Below are positions 8,663 to 15,681 of a DNA stretch of 37,803 nt, one piece after another. The stretch is from Rickettsia typhi (GTDB lineage Bacteria; Pseudomonadota; Alphaproteobacteria; Rickettsiales; Rickettsiaceae). The DNA is taken from contig CAMCMD010000013.1 in NCBI GenBank assembly GCA_945875975.1, positions 1-37,803 of the forward strand, written 5' to 3'. The notes beneath the pieces were generated by a model that did not search any database, was not told the origin of the DNA, and was given only the letters and a program-made list of their open reading frames with translations. Each line of letters starts with the position of its first letter. Position 1 is the first letter of the stretch. A program made the translations under genes and the position numbers.

Positions 8663-8687
8663 CCATGTTTCTATTTGCAACAGCGCC
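8663..8687 (-). repeat. Orphan IS6-family end (25-bp terminal repeat)
   Basis: These 25 bases are the exact reverse complement of the IS6 end at 9516-9540. Read on the minus strand from 8687 they start GGCGCTGTTGCAAA, the outer edge of an IS6 element. The body should lie to the left, but there only an IS630 stub is found, so the rest of this IS6 copy has been lost. Confidence 0.7.
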
Positions 8688-8850
8688 GTTTATATCTTGT
8701 TATTTTTTAAAACTTTCAATTATCTTATCAACTGCTTTTAGGTAATGCCTATATTTTATTAAAAAGAAGCTTGTCAAAATAGAAAAAATAAAGTAATAAA
8801 TATCAAGTTTTTTATTAATTTATCTTAATTCAAAAATAGGAACAGGAATA
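8688..8850. other. AT-rich leader of the orphan gene
   Basis: About 160 bases of very AT-rich sequence between the IS6 end and the next gene. I see no coding sequence or firm promoter. An AGGA sequence lies just before the ATG at 8851. Confidence 0.3.
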
Positions 8851-9372
8851 ATGCAATCAGAAGGGCAAGCAATAGAACAGATACAAGAAAGTACAATGCG
8901 TATAGTTTGCAAATTAATTGTTAAAACATGCAATCCATTGGTATTTATAGGATGGGTACAAAATAGCGTATCAAATAACAGTGTATTATCCACAATTGGA
9001 GAATGTCTGAAAGTAATGTGTTGCCCAGCTTCACTAGCGCTACCTACAATGGAGGAAATAGATGCTGTCCAAGTTCATGTAGACGGATTACGTGCTAATC
9101 TATCTGCTACACAAACTCGTGTAGACGGATTACGTGCTAATCTAGTTAATGATCATAATGTTGATGCTCTACAAACTTATAAAGAAGCTTTGGGAGCTTA
9201 TGAAAGTGCTGTGATAGCTGTTTGTAATGTTAGATTAAATTATTTTGGTTATACACCAAATCTTGAGCGTTATATACAAACTTATAACCAAGATATGCAA
9301 GTTTTTTTAGATGAAATACAGGCTTATGAGGATAATATACCAGTAATTGGAGCAGCATCTGAATACGTATAA
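8851..9372 (+). CDS. Orphan protein with 14-residue internal repeat, between two IS6 ends
   Basis: A 173-residue protein I do not recognise. An AGGA sequence lies 4 bases before the ATG. Residues 17-70 are fairly hydrophobic and Cys-containing (IVCKLIVKTCNPLVFIGWV, VMCCPASLALP), possibly one or two weak membrane segments. The region 77-98 has VDGLRANL twice, 14 residues apart. In the DNA this is a perfect 24-bp repeat (9079-9102 and 9121-9144) with a 42-bp period. Fourteen residues equal two heptads, and the region of about 70-165 looks like a helical coiled coil. No signal peptide is obvious. The gene sits alone between two facing IS6 ends (8687 and 9516), so it may be a passenger gene or a lineage-specific surface or effector protein. 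No function is assigned. Confidence 0.5.
   Translation: MQSEGQAIEQIQESTMRIVCKLIVKTCNPLVFIGWVQNSVSNNSVLSTIGECLKVMCCPASLALPTMEEIDAVQVHVDGLRANLSATQTRVDGLRANLVNDHNVDALQTYKEALGAYESAVIAVCNVRLNYFGYTPNLERYIQTYNQDMQVFLDEIQAYEDNIPVIGAASEYV
9079..9144 (+). repeat. Tandem repeat, 42-bp period
   Basis: Two exact 24-bp copies (9079-9102, 9121-9144) begin 42 bases apart and encode VDGLRANL twice within the orphan gene. The 18 bases between them are single-copy. The near-perfect identity points to a recent duplication. Confidence 0.85.
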
Positions 9373-9400
9373 TTGATTAACCATTGTCACACGGAGAATT

Positions 9401-9482
9401 GAGGAAGGGCCATTATTCTAGTTAGAAACTAACAATGTAATATCCCGTTATGAAGCACAAAGATTTCCATTATCGATAATCA
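9401..9482 (+). mobile_element. IS6 copy-I-type 5-prime remnant
   Basis: The sequence from about 9401 matches, with a few changes, the start of the IS6 element at 2586-3421 read on its transposase strand. It shares attattctagttagaaa, then the leader, then ATG (9449) for MKHKDFHYR. It departs exactly there into TAA and ataatcag. The outer terminal repeat has decayed. Only about 80 bp remain. Confidence 0.65.
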
Positions 9483-9515
9483 GCCATGCTGTATGGAGAT
9501 ATCATCGGTTCAACG

Positions 9516-9773
9516 GGCGCTGTTGCAAATAGAAACATGGCGCCAGTTTTTCTAAATCCGTATATATATTTTTTAGAAAGTCAACAGATTATCAGTGATA
9601 ATTCTAATTTCACCTTTAATGCCTTGGCCATATTTCCACAAGTCAAACCGTCCCTTTTTAAACATTCGCATTATCTCAAATCCCTTGATAGTCGTATAAG
9701 CCGTTTTCATCGATTTAAAACCTAATGTTGGTTTGATTAAATGTTTGAGTTTACCATGATCAGATTCAATAAT
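9516..9773 (-). mobile_element. IS6-family element (copy II), partial
   Basis: One end is intact (9516-9540, GGCGCTGTTGCAAA type) and the sequence continues into the C-terminal third of an IS6 transposase on the minus strand. At 9773/9774 it is cut by the end of the MITE described at 8224. The transposase tail differs clearly from copy I, so this is a separate IS6 subtype. Confidence 0.75.
9573..9773 (-). pseudogene. IS6-family transposase, C-terminal fragment
   Basis: The minus-strand frame reads SIIESDHGKLKHLIKPTLGF and on to the stop at 9573. It keeps the last catalytic Glu of the DDE triad (IIESDH) and the C-terminal tail (KGFEIMRMFKKG, FDLWKYGQG). Everything before the E is gone, replaced by the inserted MITE end. 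The residues before SII that an open frame would add (MKLLRMRLCKR) are coded by the MITE and are not part of the transposase. Confidence 0.8.
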
Positions 9774-9804
9774 AGACCTCTTGCATAACCTCATTCTAAG
9801 CAGT
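9774..9804 (+). repeat. Solo end of the 144-bp MITE family
   Basis: These 31 bases equal 8224-8254, and the preceding aat is also shared. The element entered the IS6 transposase gene. Its other end is missing, and ankyrin-coding sequence begins within about 20 bases. The junction therefore marks a deletion or recombination, not a clean insertion. Confidence 0.7.
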
Positions 9805-9823
9805 TTCACATTCTACAAAATAG

Positions 9824-10378
9824 GCTATTTTTGAGGTATTTGAGCAGCTTATATCAGGCGAAAATGTGAACATTAAAAATATTGATGGTAACACTGCCAT
9901 TGCAGCAACCTCTAATCTCGAAATTATCCAATTACTTTTAGACAAAGGAGCAAAGATATCAAATATAGATATCCAAGGTGATACTTTGTTCCACACTGCA
10001 GCAAACAAGGGCACTGTAGAAGTTCTAGAATATTTTTTTAATACAAAACAATTTGATATAAATGAGCAAAATCTTTCGGATGGCTGTACTCCATTGCATC
10101 TCGCAGCAAGCAACGGGAAACTTGCAAATGTTGAATTTTTAATAAAGCATGGAGCTAACACAAAAGCTGTAAGACATGATGGTCAAACTCCATTCCAAAG
10201 AGCTGAAGCAAATAACAAATTAGAAGTTGTAGAGTTTTTTAAAACATTAAATGCAAATACAGACTTTACCCCTACAGAGGACTCAGATGCAAATAAGGAA
10301 GACATAGGAATACACACACAAGATTCATTACAAGATGATATAATGATGAGTGGTGAAAGTATAGACATCGAGATGTAG
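9824..10378 (+). pseudogene. Ankyrin-repeat protein, 5-prime truncated
   Basis: The frame is open from 9824, after an in-frame TAG at 9821, and codes AIFEVFEQLISGENVNIKNI. There is no ATG; the first possible start is a GTG at 9866 without a ribosome site. Four ankyrin repeats follow, beginning DGNTAIAATSN, QGDTLFHTAANKG, DGCTPLHLAASNG and DGQTPFQRAEANN, the third being nearest consensus. The tail is acidic (EDSDANKEDIGIH). Repeats of this kind bind proteins, and in Rickettsiaceae many such proteins are likely secreted effectors. The missing front coincides with the solo MITE end at 9774-9804, so the gene was probably beheaded by rearrangement. If the GTG is used, a 170-residue product could still be made. 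Confidence 0.7.
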
Positions 10379-10400
10379 CGGCAGGAGATTAATTCTGAAT

Positions 10401-10546
10401 TAGCCTTCTTTCCAAACTCTACTACAGAAGATAATTTGGACGTCGATCCGGTACTCGAATCCTCACGTACACTTAAGTACGCTGCGGTTCTCCGTTCCGT
10501 GTCTCCTGCAAATTCTTCTCCTGTAGCGAGTTTGGAAAGAAGGCTA
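10401..10546. repeat. Long palindromic element, Rickettsia palindromic element-like
   Basis: The arms 10401-10419 (tagccttctttccaaactc) and 10528-10546 are perfect inverted copies. Pairing continues imperfectly for another 20 bases each (ctacag, then caaat-type matches). The centre carries gtacacttaagtac, itself nearly palindromic. The 146-bp size and near-complete self-complementarity fit the palindromic repeats dispersed in Rickettsia genomes, though I cannot assign a subfamily. It lies between the convergent ankyrin gene and recR and might also stop transcription, although no T run follows on either strand. Confidence 0.65.
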
Positions 10547-10641
10547 TAAAAAAACGACTTATATTAAAAAGAGCAAAAATTATGCTTTCTGCTTACAACA
10601 GGTGCGACAGGGCCAATTTTTTCTAAAAAGTAGTAATTTAA

Positions 10642-11241
10642 TTAATTGAATTTTCTTCTGCTCTCAAGGGCGGCAGATAAGGTGCCTTCGTCAAGGTAAT
10701 CAAGTTCGCCGCCTATCGGAATCCCGCTTGCTAGGCGCGAAATATTAATCGGACGATTGCTGAAATATTCTGTGATAAAGTAAGCAGTAGTTTGTCCTTC
10801 CAAGGTAGAGTTAGTCGCGATTATAAGTTCCTCTGTTTTGTTTTTATCGCACCTCTCAAGCAGTTCGGGTAATCTTAAGTCATTTGGATTGCGATTGTTG
10901 GATGCTGAAATAGTTGCTCCAAGCACGTGGTATCTACCTCGGAATATTTCACTACGTTCTATTGCCCACAGCTCTGCCACAGTCTCTACAACTGCTATTA
11001 TGGAGTCATTCCTAGATTCATCCAAGCAAATGCTACAAAGTTTAGTATAATCAATATTTCCACAAAGTTGGCAATTAGCGAGTTGATCTGATGCGTCTTT
11101 TAAGCCTTGAATTAAACCAGGTAGACGCAAATCCTTATCTTGTAATAAATGTAATACTATTCTTCGGGCAGAACGATTACCTAGTCCAGGAAGTTTAGAA
11201 AACAAATAGATAAGTTGATCAAGACCAGATTGTTTGCGCAT
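10642..11241 (-). CDS. recR: Recombination mediator protein RecR
   Basis: RecR works with RecO and RecF to load RecA on gapped DNA. The 199-residue length is standard. An N-terminal helix-hairpin-helix ([17 protein letters not shown], 18-34) is followed by a four-cysteine zinc finger (C57, C60, C69, C72). A Toprim domain follows ([18 protein letters not shown], then [15 protein letters not shown]), and the C-terminus has the family motif [20 protein letters not shown]. It is the last gene of a minus-strand group with dnaX and ybaB; only 21 bases separate it from ybaB, the usual order in proteobacteria. Confidence 0.96.
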   Translation of the reverse strand: MRKQSGLDQLIYLFSKLPGLGNRSARRIVLHLLQDKDLRLPGLIQGLKDASDQLANCQLCGNIDYTKLCSICLDESRNDSIIAVVETVAELWAIERSEIFRGRYHVLGATISASNNRNPNDLRLPELLERCDKNKTEELIIATNSTLEGQTTAYFITEYFSNRPINISRLASGIPIGGELDYLDEGTLSAALESRRKFN

Positions 11242-11262
11242 AATGAATTTAAAATGACATCC

Positions 11263-11580
11263 TTAAAATCCAAAGCCTGGTGGTAATTTCCCAAGATCGC
11301 CAAATGCATTAGACATGTTGCTTTTTGAATCTTCATCTGCTTTAGCTTTTGCATCATTATGAGCTGCTACGATTAGATCTTCTAGCATCTCTTTCTCATC
11401 AGCTTTTAACAAAGATAGGTCTAGCGACACTTTAAGCATCTCTCCGCTACCACTCATAGATACTGTAACTAATCCACCGCCAGATTTGCCAATATATTGT
11501 TTTGAAGCAATTTCTTCCTGCATTTCTTTCATTTTTTTCTGCATAACCTGAGCTTGCTTCATAAGCTGATTAATATCCAT
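11263..11580 (-). CDS. ybaB: Nucleoid-associated protein, YbaB/EbfC family
   Basis: A 105-residue DNA-binding protein of the YbaB/EbfC family that acts as a dimer on the nucleoid. Helices rich in M, K and Q at the start (MDINQLMKQAQVMQKKMKEM) are followed by the conserved centre VTVSMSGSGEMLKVSLDLSLL. The C-terminus GKLPPGFGF is typical. The gene lies between dnaX (16 bases upstream) and recR, a widely conserved triplet likely transcribed together. Confidence 0.93.
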   Translation of the reverse strand: MDINQLMKQAQVMQKKMKEMQEEIASKQYIGKSGGGLVTVSMSGSGEMLKVSLDLSLLKADEKEMLEDLIVAAHNDAKAKADEDSKSNMSNAFGDLGKLPPGFGF

Positions 11581-11596
11581 TACTTCCTCATTAGTT

Positions 11597-13126
11597 TTAA
11601 TTTTTAGTTTTCAGTATTATATCTGATATATTTGCATCAGGAAAATTATTTTTTATTATTTGATAATCTTCTGAGAGCTTAACTTTCTCGAGCATAGTGT
11701 CTTTTAAAGTAGTAGTGGTTTGACGAAGTTCACAACTAAGTTTCCATTTATTATCAGACCATTCATTTAGCAATTGTTCAATCTTTCTGGTTTGTGTGTT
11801 GATCTCGCTAGTGGTGTAGGCAATTTGCATCTGTAGATCCTTGAATTTGATAATTTCCACTTCATTTAATAGCAAATAATATATCTCCATTTCTTTCTGC
11901 ATATGACAAAATTTTAGGAAATCAAAGACATTATTTTCATGCTTTATAGGAGCTGGAGAGATTACTTTTTCAGGATCTATAATATCTTCAATAAGGGGTA
12001 AATTACAAGCGTAAATAGCCTTGATAATAAGCATTTCTGCGGTTATTAATTCATTGTGCGATTGCTTAATTTCTTGTAACCCATTGCTAAATATTTGCCA
12101 CAAGGTTGTCAACCTAGAGAGAGGGGTGCCAATTAGAATAGTAGATAATTCGTTAGAGTAATCTTGATATAGAGGGTTATGATAATTTGGAATAACTTTT
12201 GATTTGCAAAGCTCTGCCATAAAGTCTGCCATGACCTGAACAAAATACTCTAAGCTATTAGCTTGGGCATAAATTTCGCTCAGTAAATTGACCGCTCTCC
12301 CAGGGGCATTAGCAATAATCAATTGTGTAAATTCAATGATGATATTTGTGCGTAATAGACCCAGCATCTTACCGACAAGTTCAGCTGTAATTAAATCTGA
12401 ATTACTTTGTTGGCTTAGATAAGAAGATGCTTGATCAATCATGGCAACGGCATCACGAGCTGACCCTTCAGATTTACTTGCAATAATTTTTAAAGCTTCT
12501 TCTTCGAACTGAATATTTTCTTTTTGAGCAATCTGTTTGAGCAAAGTTTGAATTTTTTCATAAGAAAGTCGCCTGAGATCATACCTCTGGCACCTTGAAA
12601 CTACAGTAAGCGGTATTTTTTGTACTTCTGTTGTAGCAAAAATAAAAATCACATGCGGTGGTGGTTCCTCAATTACCTTAAGGAGAGCATTAAATGCGCT
12701 CTTTGAAAGCATGTGAATCTCGTCTATAATAAAGAATTTGTAAGCGCCCAGAAGCGGTTTATATTCACTACTTTCAATTATTTCTCTGATATCATCAACA
12801 CCAGTTCTACTAGCGGCATCTATTTCAATAATATCAGGATGGTTTTGTTGTGCACAACTTATGCAGTTGGTGCATTGTAGGCAAGGTGCAATTTGCTCTT
12901 TATCACTTTTTAGATCAGTACAATTTACAGTTTTTGCAATTATGCGCGCGGATGAAGTTTTACCTACCCCTCTAATACCAGTGAGCAAATAAGCTGATGC
13001 TAAACGATTATTCGCAATGCAGTAAGAAAGGGTTTTGACTAAGACTTCTTGTCCCATTAACTCAGAAAAATTTGTTGATCTGTATTTACGAGCAAAGGGG
13101 ATATATTTCAAAATTTCTTCTGACAT
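11597..13126 (-). CDS. dnaX: DNA polymerase III subunits gamma/tau
   Basis: AAA+ clamp-loader ATPase of the replicative polymerase. Walker A is GIRGVGKT (50-57). The zinc module uses C69 with C82, C85 and C88 or C91. Walker B/DEAH-type FIIDEIHMLSKSAFNALLKV and sensor 1 FATTEVQKIP follow, with the SRC arginine-finger motif VVSRCQRYD. At 509 residues it is shorter than enterobacterial tau, and the C-terminal tau-like part is poorly conserved, as usual in reduced genomes. I did not see a clear slippery site for a separate gamma product. It is downstream of ffs and upstream of ybaB. Confidence 0.95.
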   Translation of the reverse strand: MSEEILKYIPFARKYRSTNFSELMGQEVLVKTLSYCIANNRLASAYLLTGIRGVGKTSSARIIAKTVNCTDLKSDKEQIAPCLQCTNCISCAQQNHPDIIEIDAASRTGVDDIREIIESSEYKPLLGAYKFFIIDEIHMLSKSAFNALLKVIEEPPPHVIFIFATTEVQKIPLTVVSRCQRYDLRRLSYEKIQTLLKQIAQKENIQFEEEALKIIASKSEGSARDAVAMIDQASSYLSQQSNSDLITAELVGKMLGLLRTNIIIEFTQLIIANAPGRAVNLLSEIYAQANSLEYFVQVMADFMAELCKSKVIPNYHNPLYQDYSNELSTILIGTPLSRLTTLWQIFSNGLQEIKQSHNELITAEMLIIKAIYACNLPLIEDIIDPEKVISPAPIKHENNVFDFLKFCHMQKEMEIYYLLLNEVEIIKFKDLQMQIAYTTSEINTQTRKIEQLLNEWSDNKWKLSCELRQTTTTLKDTMLEKVKLSEDYQIIKNNFPDANISDIILKTKN

Positions 13127-13167
13127 GGATTTAAGAAACCAATAGGTTGGGATATGTCAATTGACTA

Positions 13168-13256
13168 TAGCTAGTACTGACCCGGTTACAAAATGCTCTG
13201 GCTGCTTCCTTTCGGATCTGACCAACTAAACAAAGCAATCGCCCAGCACTAGCCAT
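13168..13256 (-). ncRNA. ffs: Signal recognition particle RNA, 4.5S type
   Basis: The minus strand carries the diagnostic SRP helix 8 sequence GGTCAGATCCGAAAGGAAGC followed by AGCCAGAGCA, matching the bacterial GGUCAGGUCCGGAAGGAAGCAGC core with its GGAA-type tetraloop and asymmetric loop. The outer ends pair (gctagtgctg near 13253-13244 with cagtactagc near 13179-13170) to give one long hairpin of about 88 nt, short like other small bacterial SRP RNAs. It binds Ffh in co-translational membrane targeting. The 5-prime end fits the promoter at 13262-13290; the 3-prime end is inferred from pairing. Confidence 0.88.
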
Positions 13257-13261
13257 GGATA

Positions 13262-13290
13262 AAGATAGTGGTTTTAGCACATTCGATCAA
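13262..13290 (-). promoter_or_regulatory. Promoter of ffs
   Basis: Minus-strand TTGATC (13285-13290) and TATCTT (13262-13267) with a 17-base spacer. The predicted start, about 7 bases after the -10 box, falls at 13254-13256, exactly where the SRP RNA hairpin begins. The box lies just after the stop codon of lolA. Confidence 0.7.
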
Positions 13291-13309
13291 GCCATATTTT
13301 AATTTAGAC

Positions 13310-14011
13310 TTATAATTTCTTAAATTGTTTTTCGAGTTCAGCTTTATTGAATCTATCAGGTGTACCAAAAACCTCTGGATCTTTCATCATAAATAGAGTG
13401 CTTGCTATATTACTAATTTGCATAGTATGACCAAATATAAGGGTGATACTGTTATTCTCTTCAAATATTTGCATTTTTTGGATGTTTCTATTTTTTTTAT
13501 CAAACCAAATTTCACTAATTTTATTTAGGTCATGATTTTTCAACCGCAAAACGTAGCTATTATTCAATTCTTTTGCTGACAAAATTTCGAATTGGTTATC
13601 AAAACTTACTTTATCAACGAGTAGAAAGTTAAAAATATTCTCATCTGCTTTGATTCTACTAAGATGGCCCATTTCATAATCATAAACAGAGACATAGTTT
13701 TTGTTACCGACAATAACAATCGGAAATGGTTCGTAGTAGTTGCATCTGAATTTATAAGGTTTTTGGATAATCAGCATGCCTTGAGCAAGACGGCCTGTGC
13801 TGTCCTCTTGAGTAAACTCAACTGCAATTGACTTAATACTGCTTATGTAAGATTTAATTTCTTCGGAAATATCATTAGCATTTGTAAAGTGAGCTGATGT
13901 CAGTAATGAAATTAACATAATACATTTTATGATTGAAAATGGTATTAAATGTGTCTTACTTGTGTTAATGCGCATAAAAATCTGCTTTTTTAAGATGAAA
14001 TTGGTGTTCAC
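13310..14011 (-). CDS. lolA: Outer-membrane lipoprotein carrier LolA family protein
   Basis: Periplasmic chaperone that takes lipoproteins from LolCDE to the outer membrane. The 233-residue product has an N-terminal hydrophobic signal (about residues 22-45, IKCIMLISLLTSAHFTNA, cut likely after ANA). The typical LolA fold follows: SIKSIAVEFTQEDSTGRLAQ, GMLIIQKPYKFRCNYYEPFP, then an aromatic- and hydrophobic-rich beta half-barrel. The ATG at 14011 makes a long N-region; the second in-frame ATG at 13975 (MRINTSKTHL) would give a more usual signal peptide. Neither has a clear ribosome site. It is divergent from pntAA, 57 bp away. Confidence 0.85.
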   Translation of the reverse strand: MNTNFILKKQIFMRINTSKTHLIPFSIIKCIMLISLLTSAHFTNANDISEEIKSYISSIKSIAVEFTQEDSTGRLAQGMLIIQKPYKFRCNYYEPFPIVIVGNKNYVSVYDYEMGHLSRIKADENIFNFLLVDKVSFDNQFEILSAKELNNSYVLRLKNHDLNKISEIWFDKKNRNIQKMQIFEENNSITLIFGHTMQISNIASTLFMMKDPEVFGTPDRFNKAELEKQFKKL

Positions 14012-14035
14012 ATGATAAGGAATGGGTAGTATAAC
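14007..14035 (+). promoter_or_regulatory. Probable promoter of the pnt operon
   Basis: TTCACA (14007-14012) and TATAAC (14030-14035) with a 17-base spacer, in the short gap between lolA and pntAA. Transcription would start near 14042, about 27 bases before the ATG. Confidence 0.45.
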
Positions 14036-14068
14036 TTCAAGAATAAATTTAGTTGAAATTATTATACA

Positions 14069-15196
14069 ATGAAAATTGCGGCAATTAGAGAACGGGAAAG
14101 AGGAGAGGTTCGAACAGCGATCACTCCTGACGTAGCTAAATTATATGTCAAAAAGGGTTATAGGGTATTTGTCGAAAGGGGAATGGGAGCTGGAGCACAT
14201 TATCTGGATTCTGATTATGAAAACGCTGGTGCAGTAGTTTCTTCTGTTTTACTAGAGATATTGTCAGATGCAGATATTATTCTGAAAGTTCAGCCTACAC
14301 CGCTCATCGATCAATTCAACGAAATAGATATGGCAAAAGAAGGGGCAACGATAATAGGGCTCCTGTCGCCATATTCGAATATAGAATATTTAGAAAAAGC
14401 GTCGGCAAGAAAGCTATCAACTATTGCTATGGAGCTGGTACCAAGAGTTACAAAAGCACAAGGAATGGACGTTCTTTCTTCACAAAGTAATCTTGCTGGT
14501 TATCGTGGAGTAATTGAGGCCAGCTATTATTTTGACCGAGCATTTCCAATGATGATGACTGCTGCTGGTACCATTAACCCAGCAAAAACCCTCATTCTTG
14601 GGATAGGTGTTGCTGGGCTCCAAGCAATTGCTACAGCAAAAAGGCTCGGGTCTATTGTTTCGGCCTATGATGTAAGACTGGCTACAAAAGAGCAGGCTGA
14701 AAGTTTAGGTGCCAAGTTTGTCTATCCTTCTGAATTAATGAGTGATTCTGAAGATAAAACTGGTTATGCAAAAGAAGTATCTAAGGATTTTGCTGCGATT
14801 CAAGAAAAATTCCTCAATCAAATAATAGATAAGTTTGATATTGTAATTACTACTGCTCAAATTCCAGGTAAAAAAGCGCCCCTGCTGATTACGAAAGAAA
14901 TGGTGGCAAAAATGCGTCCTGGTTCAGTAATAGTCGACATGGCTGCCTCTTCTGGAGGGAATGTTGAAGATTCTGTTGAAGATAAAATAGTAGTAAAAAA
15001 AGGGGTAAAAATTATTGCCTGGAATAACTTGGCAGTAAAAATTGCAGGTGATAGTTCAAGATTATATGCAAAAAATCTATATAATTTTCTTGATTATGCC
15101 GTGCAAGATAGGAAAATAAATTTTAAAGACCAGTTGGTGGAAGAAATGACCATTAGCATAGAGGGTAGTATGATAAACAAAAAATTTAAAGTCTAG
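14069..15196 (+). CDS. pntAA: NAD(P) transhydrogenase subunit alpha part 1 (NAD-binding domain I)
   Basis: Soluble domain I of the proton-pumping transhydrogenase, which binds NAD(H) and exchanges hydride with NADP(H) on PntB. The 375 residues match the separate PntAA of Rhodospirillum-type three-subunit enzymes. Visible features are the RQD loop residues R126, Q131 and D134 and the dinucleotide fold GIGVAG (178-183) followed by AYDVR. The mobile-loop region IVDMAASSGGNVE follows. No membrane segment is present; that part is in pntAB. There is no clear ribosome site before the ATG, but MKIAAI is the usual family start. Confidence 0.94.
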   Translation: MKIAAIRERERGEVRTAITPDVAKLYVKKGYRVFVERGMGAGAHYLDSDYENAGAVVSSVLLEILSDADIILKVQPTPLIDQFNEIDMAKEGATIIGLLSPYSNIEYLEKASARKLSTIAMELVPRVTKAQGMDVLSSQSNLAGYRGVIEASYYFDRAFPMMMTAAGTINPAKTLILGIGVAGLQAIATAKRLGSIVSAYDVRLATKEQAESLGAKFVYPSELMSDSEDKTGYAKEVSKDFAAIQEKFLNQIIDKFDIVITTAQIPGKKAPLLITKEMVAKMRPGSVIVDMAASSGGNVEDSVEDKIVVKKGVKIIAWNNLAVKIAGDSSRLYAKNLYNFLDYAVQDRKINFKDQLVEEMTISIEGSMINKKFKV

Positions 15197-15263
15197 TAAC
15201 AATTCTATCTGTAAATTCAAGTATCTGATTTAAAATTAAAATTGTTGTGAGATTAAGTATATT

Positions 15264-15665
15264 ATGAAAGAAAAATTGCCATTAGTTATAAATGACGCTA
15301 AAGAAATTTCAGTAAAAGCAACTGAGTTATCTATTAAGCTGCAAGAAATGACTGAGAATATTGTTGTTCAAGGAAACAGTAATATTGATCCCTTAGTTTA
15401 TGCGGTGACGATTTTTACTCTTGCTTGTTTTATTGGATATTATGTTGTCTGGAAGGTTACTCCCTCATTGCACACGCCGCTTATGTCTGTAACAAACGCA
15501 ATTTCTGGTATTGTAATTATTGGGGCACTTATTGCAGCAAGTTCAGTAAATTTTGGAATAGCTTCAGCATTTGGGTTTTTTGCAACTTTTTTAGCTGCAA
15601 TTAATATTTTTGGTGGATTTATAGTAACCCAAAGAATGCTCGAAATGTTCAAGAAGAAATCCTAG
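15264..15665 (+). CDS. pntAB: NAD(P) transhydrogenase subunit alpha part 2 (membrane)
   Basis: Small membrane subunit (133 aa) that, with the membrane part of PntB, forms the proton channel. After a polar N-terminus of about 45 residues there are four hydrophobic helices (about 47-66, 70-88, 90-108 and 110-127), including the conserved [19 protein letters not shown] motif. The end ([17 protein letters not shown]) is typical. It lies 67 bp after pntAA and 16 bp before pntB. Confidence 0.95.
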   Translation: MKEKLPLVINDAKEISVKATELSIKLQEMTENIVVQGNSNIDPLVYAVTIFTLACFIGYYVVWKVTPSLHTPLMSVTNAISGIVIIGALIAASSVNFGIASAFGFFATFLAAINIFGGFIVTQRMLEMFKKKS

Positions 15666-15681
15666 AAAAAAATAAATTTAT

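Noticed and set aside
9079..9144. Repeat considered as a CRISPR array
   Set aside because: Only two copies, 42-bp period, and the repeat is in frame inside a coding sequence; no cas genes in the window.
9486..9725. Open frame on the plus strand across the IS6 copy II end
   Set aside because: It is the antisense of the transposase tail plus the terminal repeat; no family resemblance.
9796..10161. Minus-strand open frame over the ankyrin gene
   Set aside because: Shadow of ankyrin-coding sequence; the plus-strand frame shows clear repeats.
14052..14068. TTGAAA and TATACA just before the pntAA ATG as a promoter
   Set aside because: The spacing is far too short and TATACA touches the start codon; the TTCACA/TATAAC pair upstream fits better.
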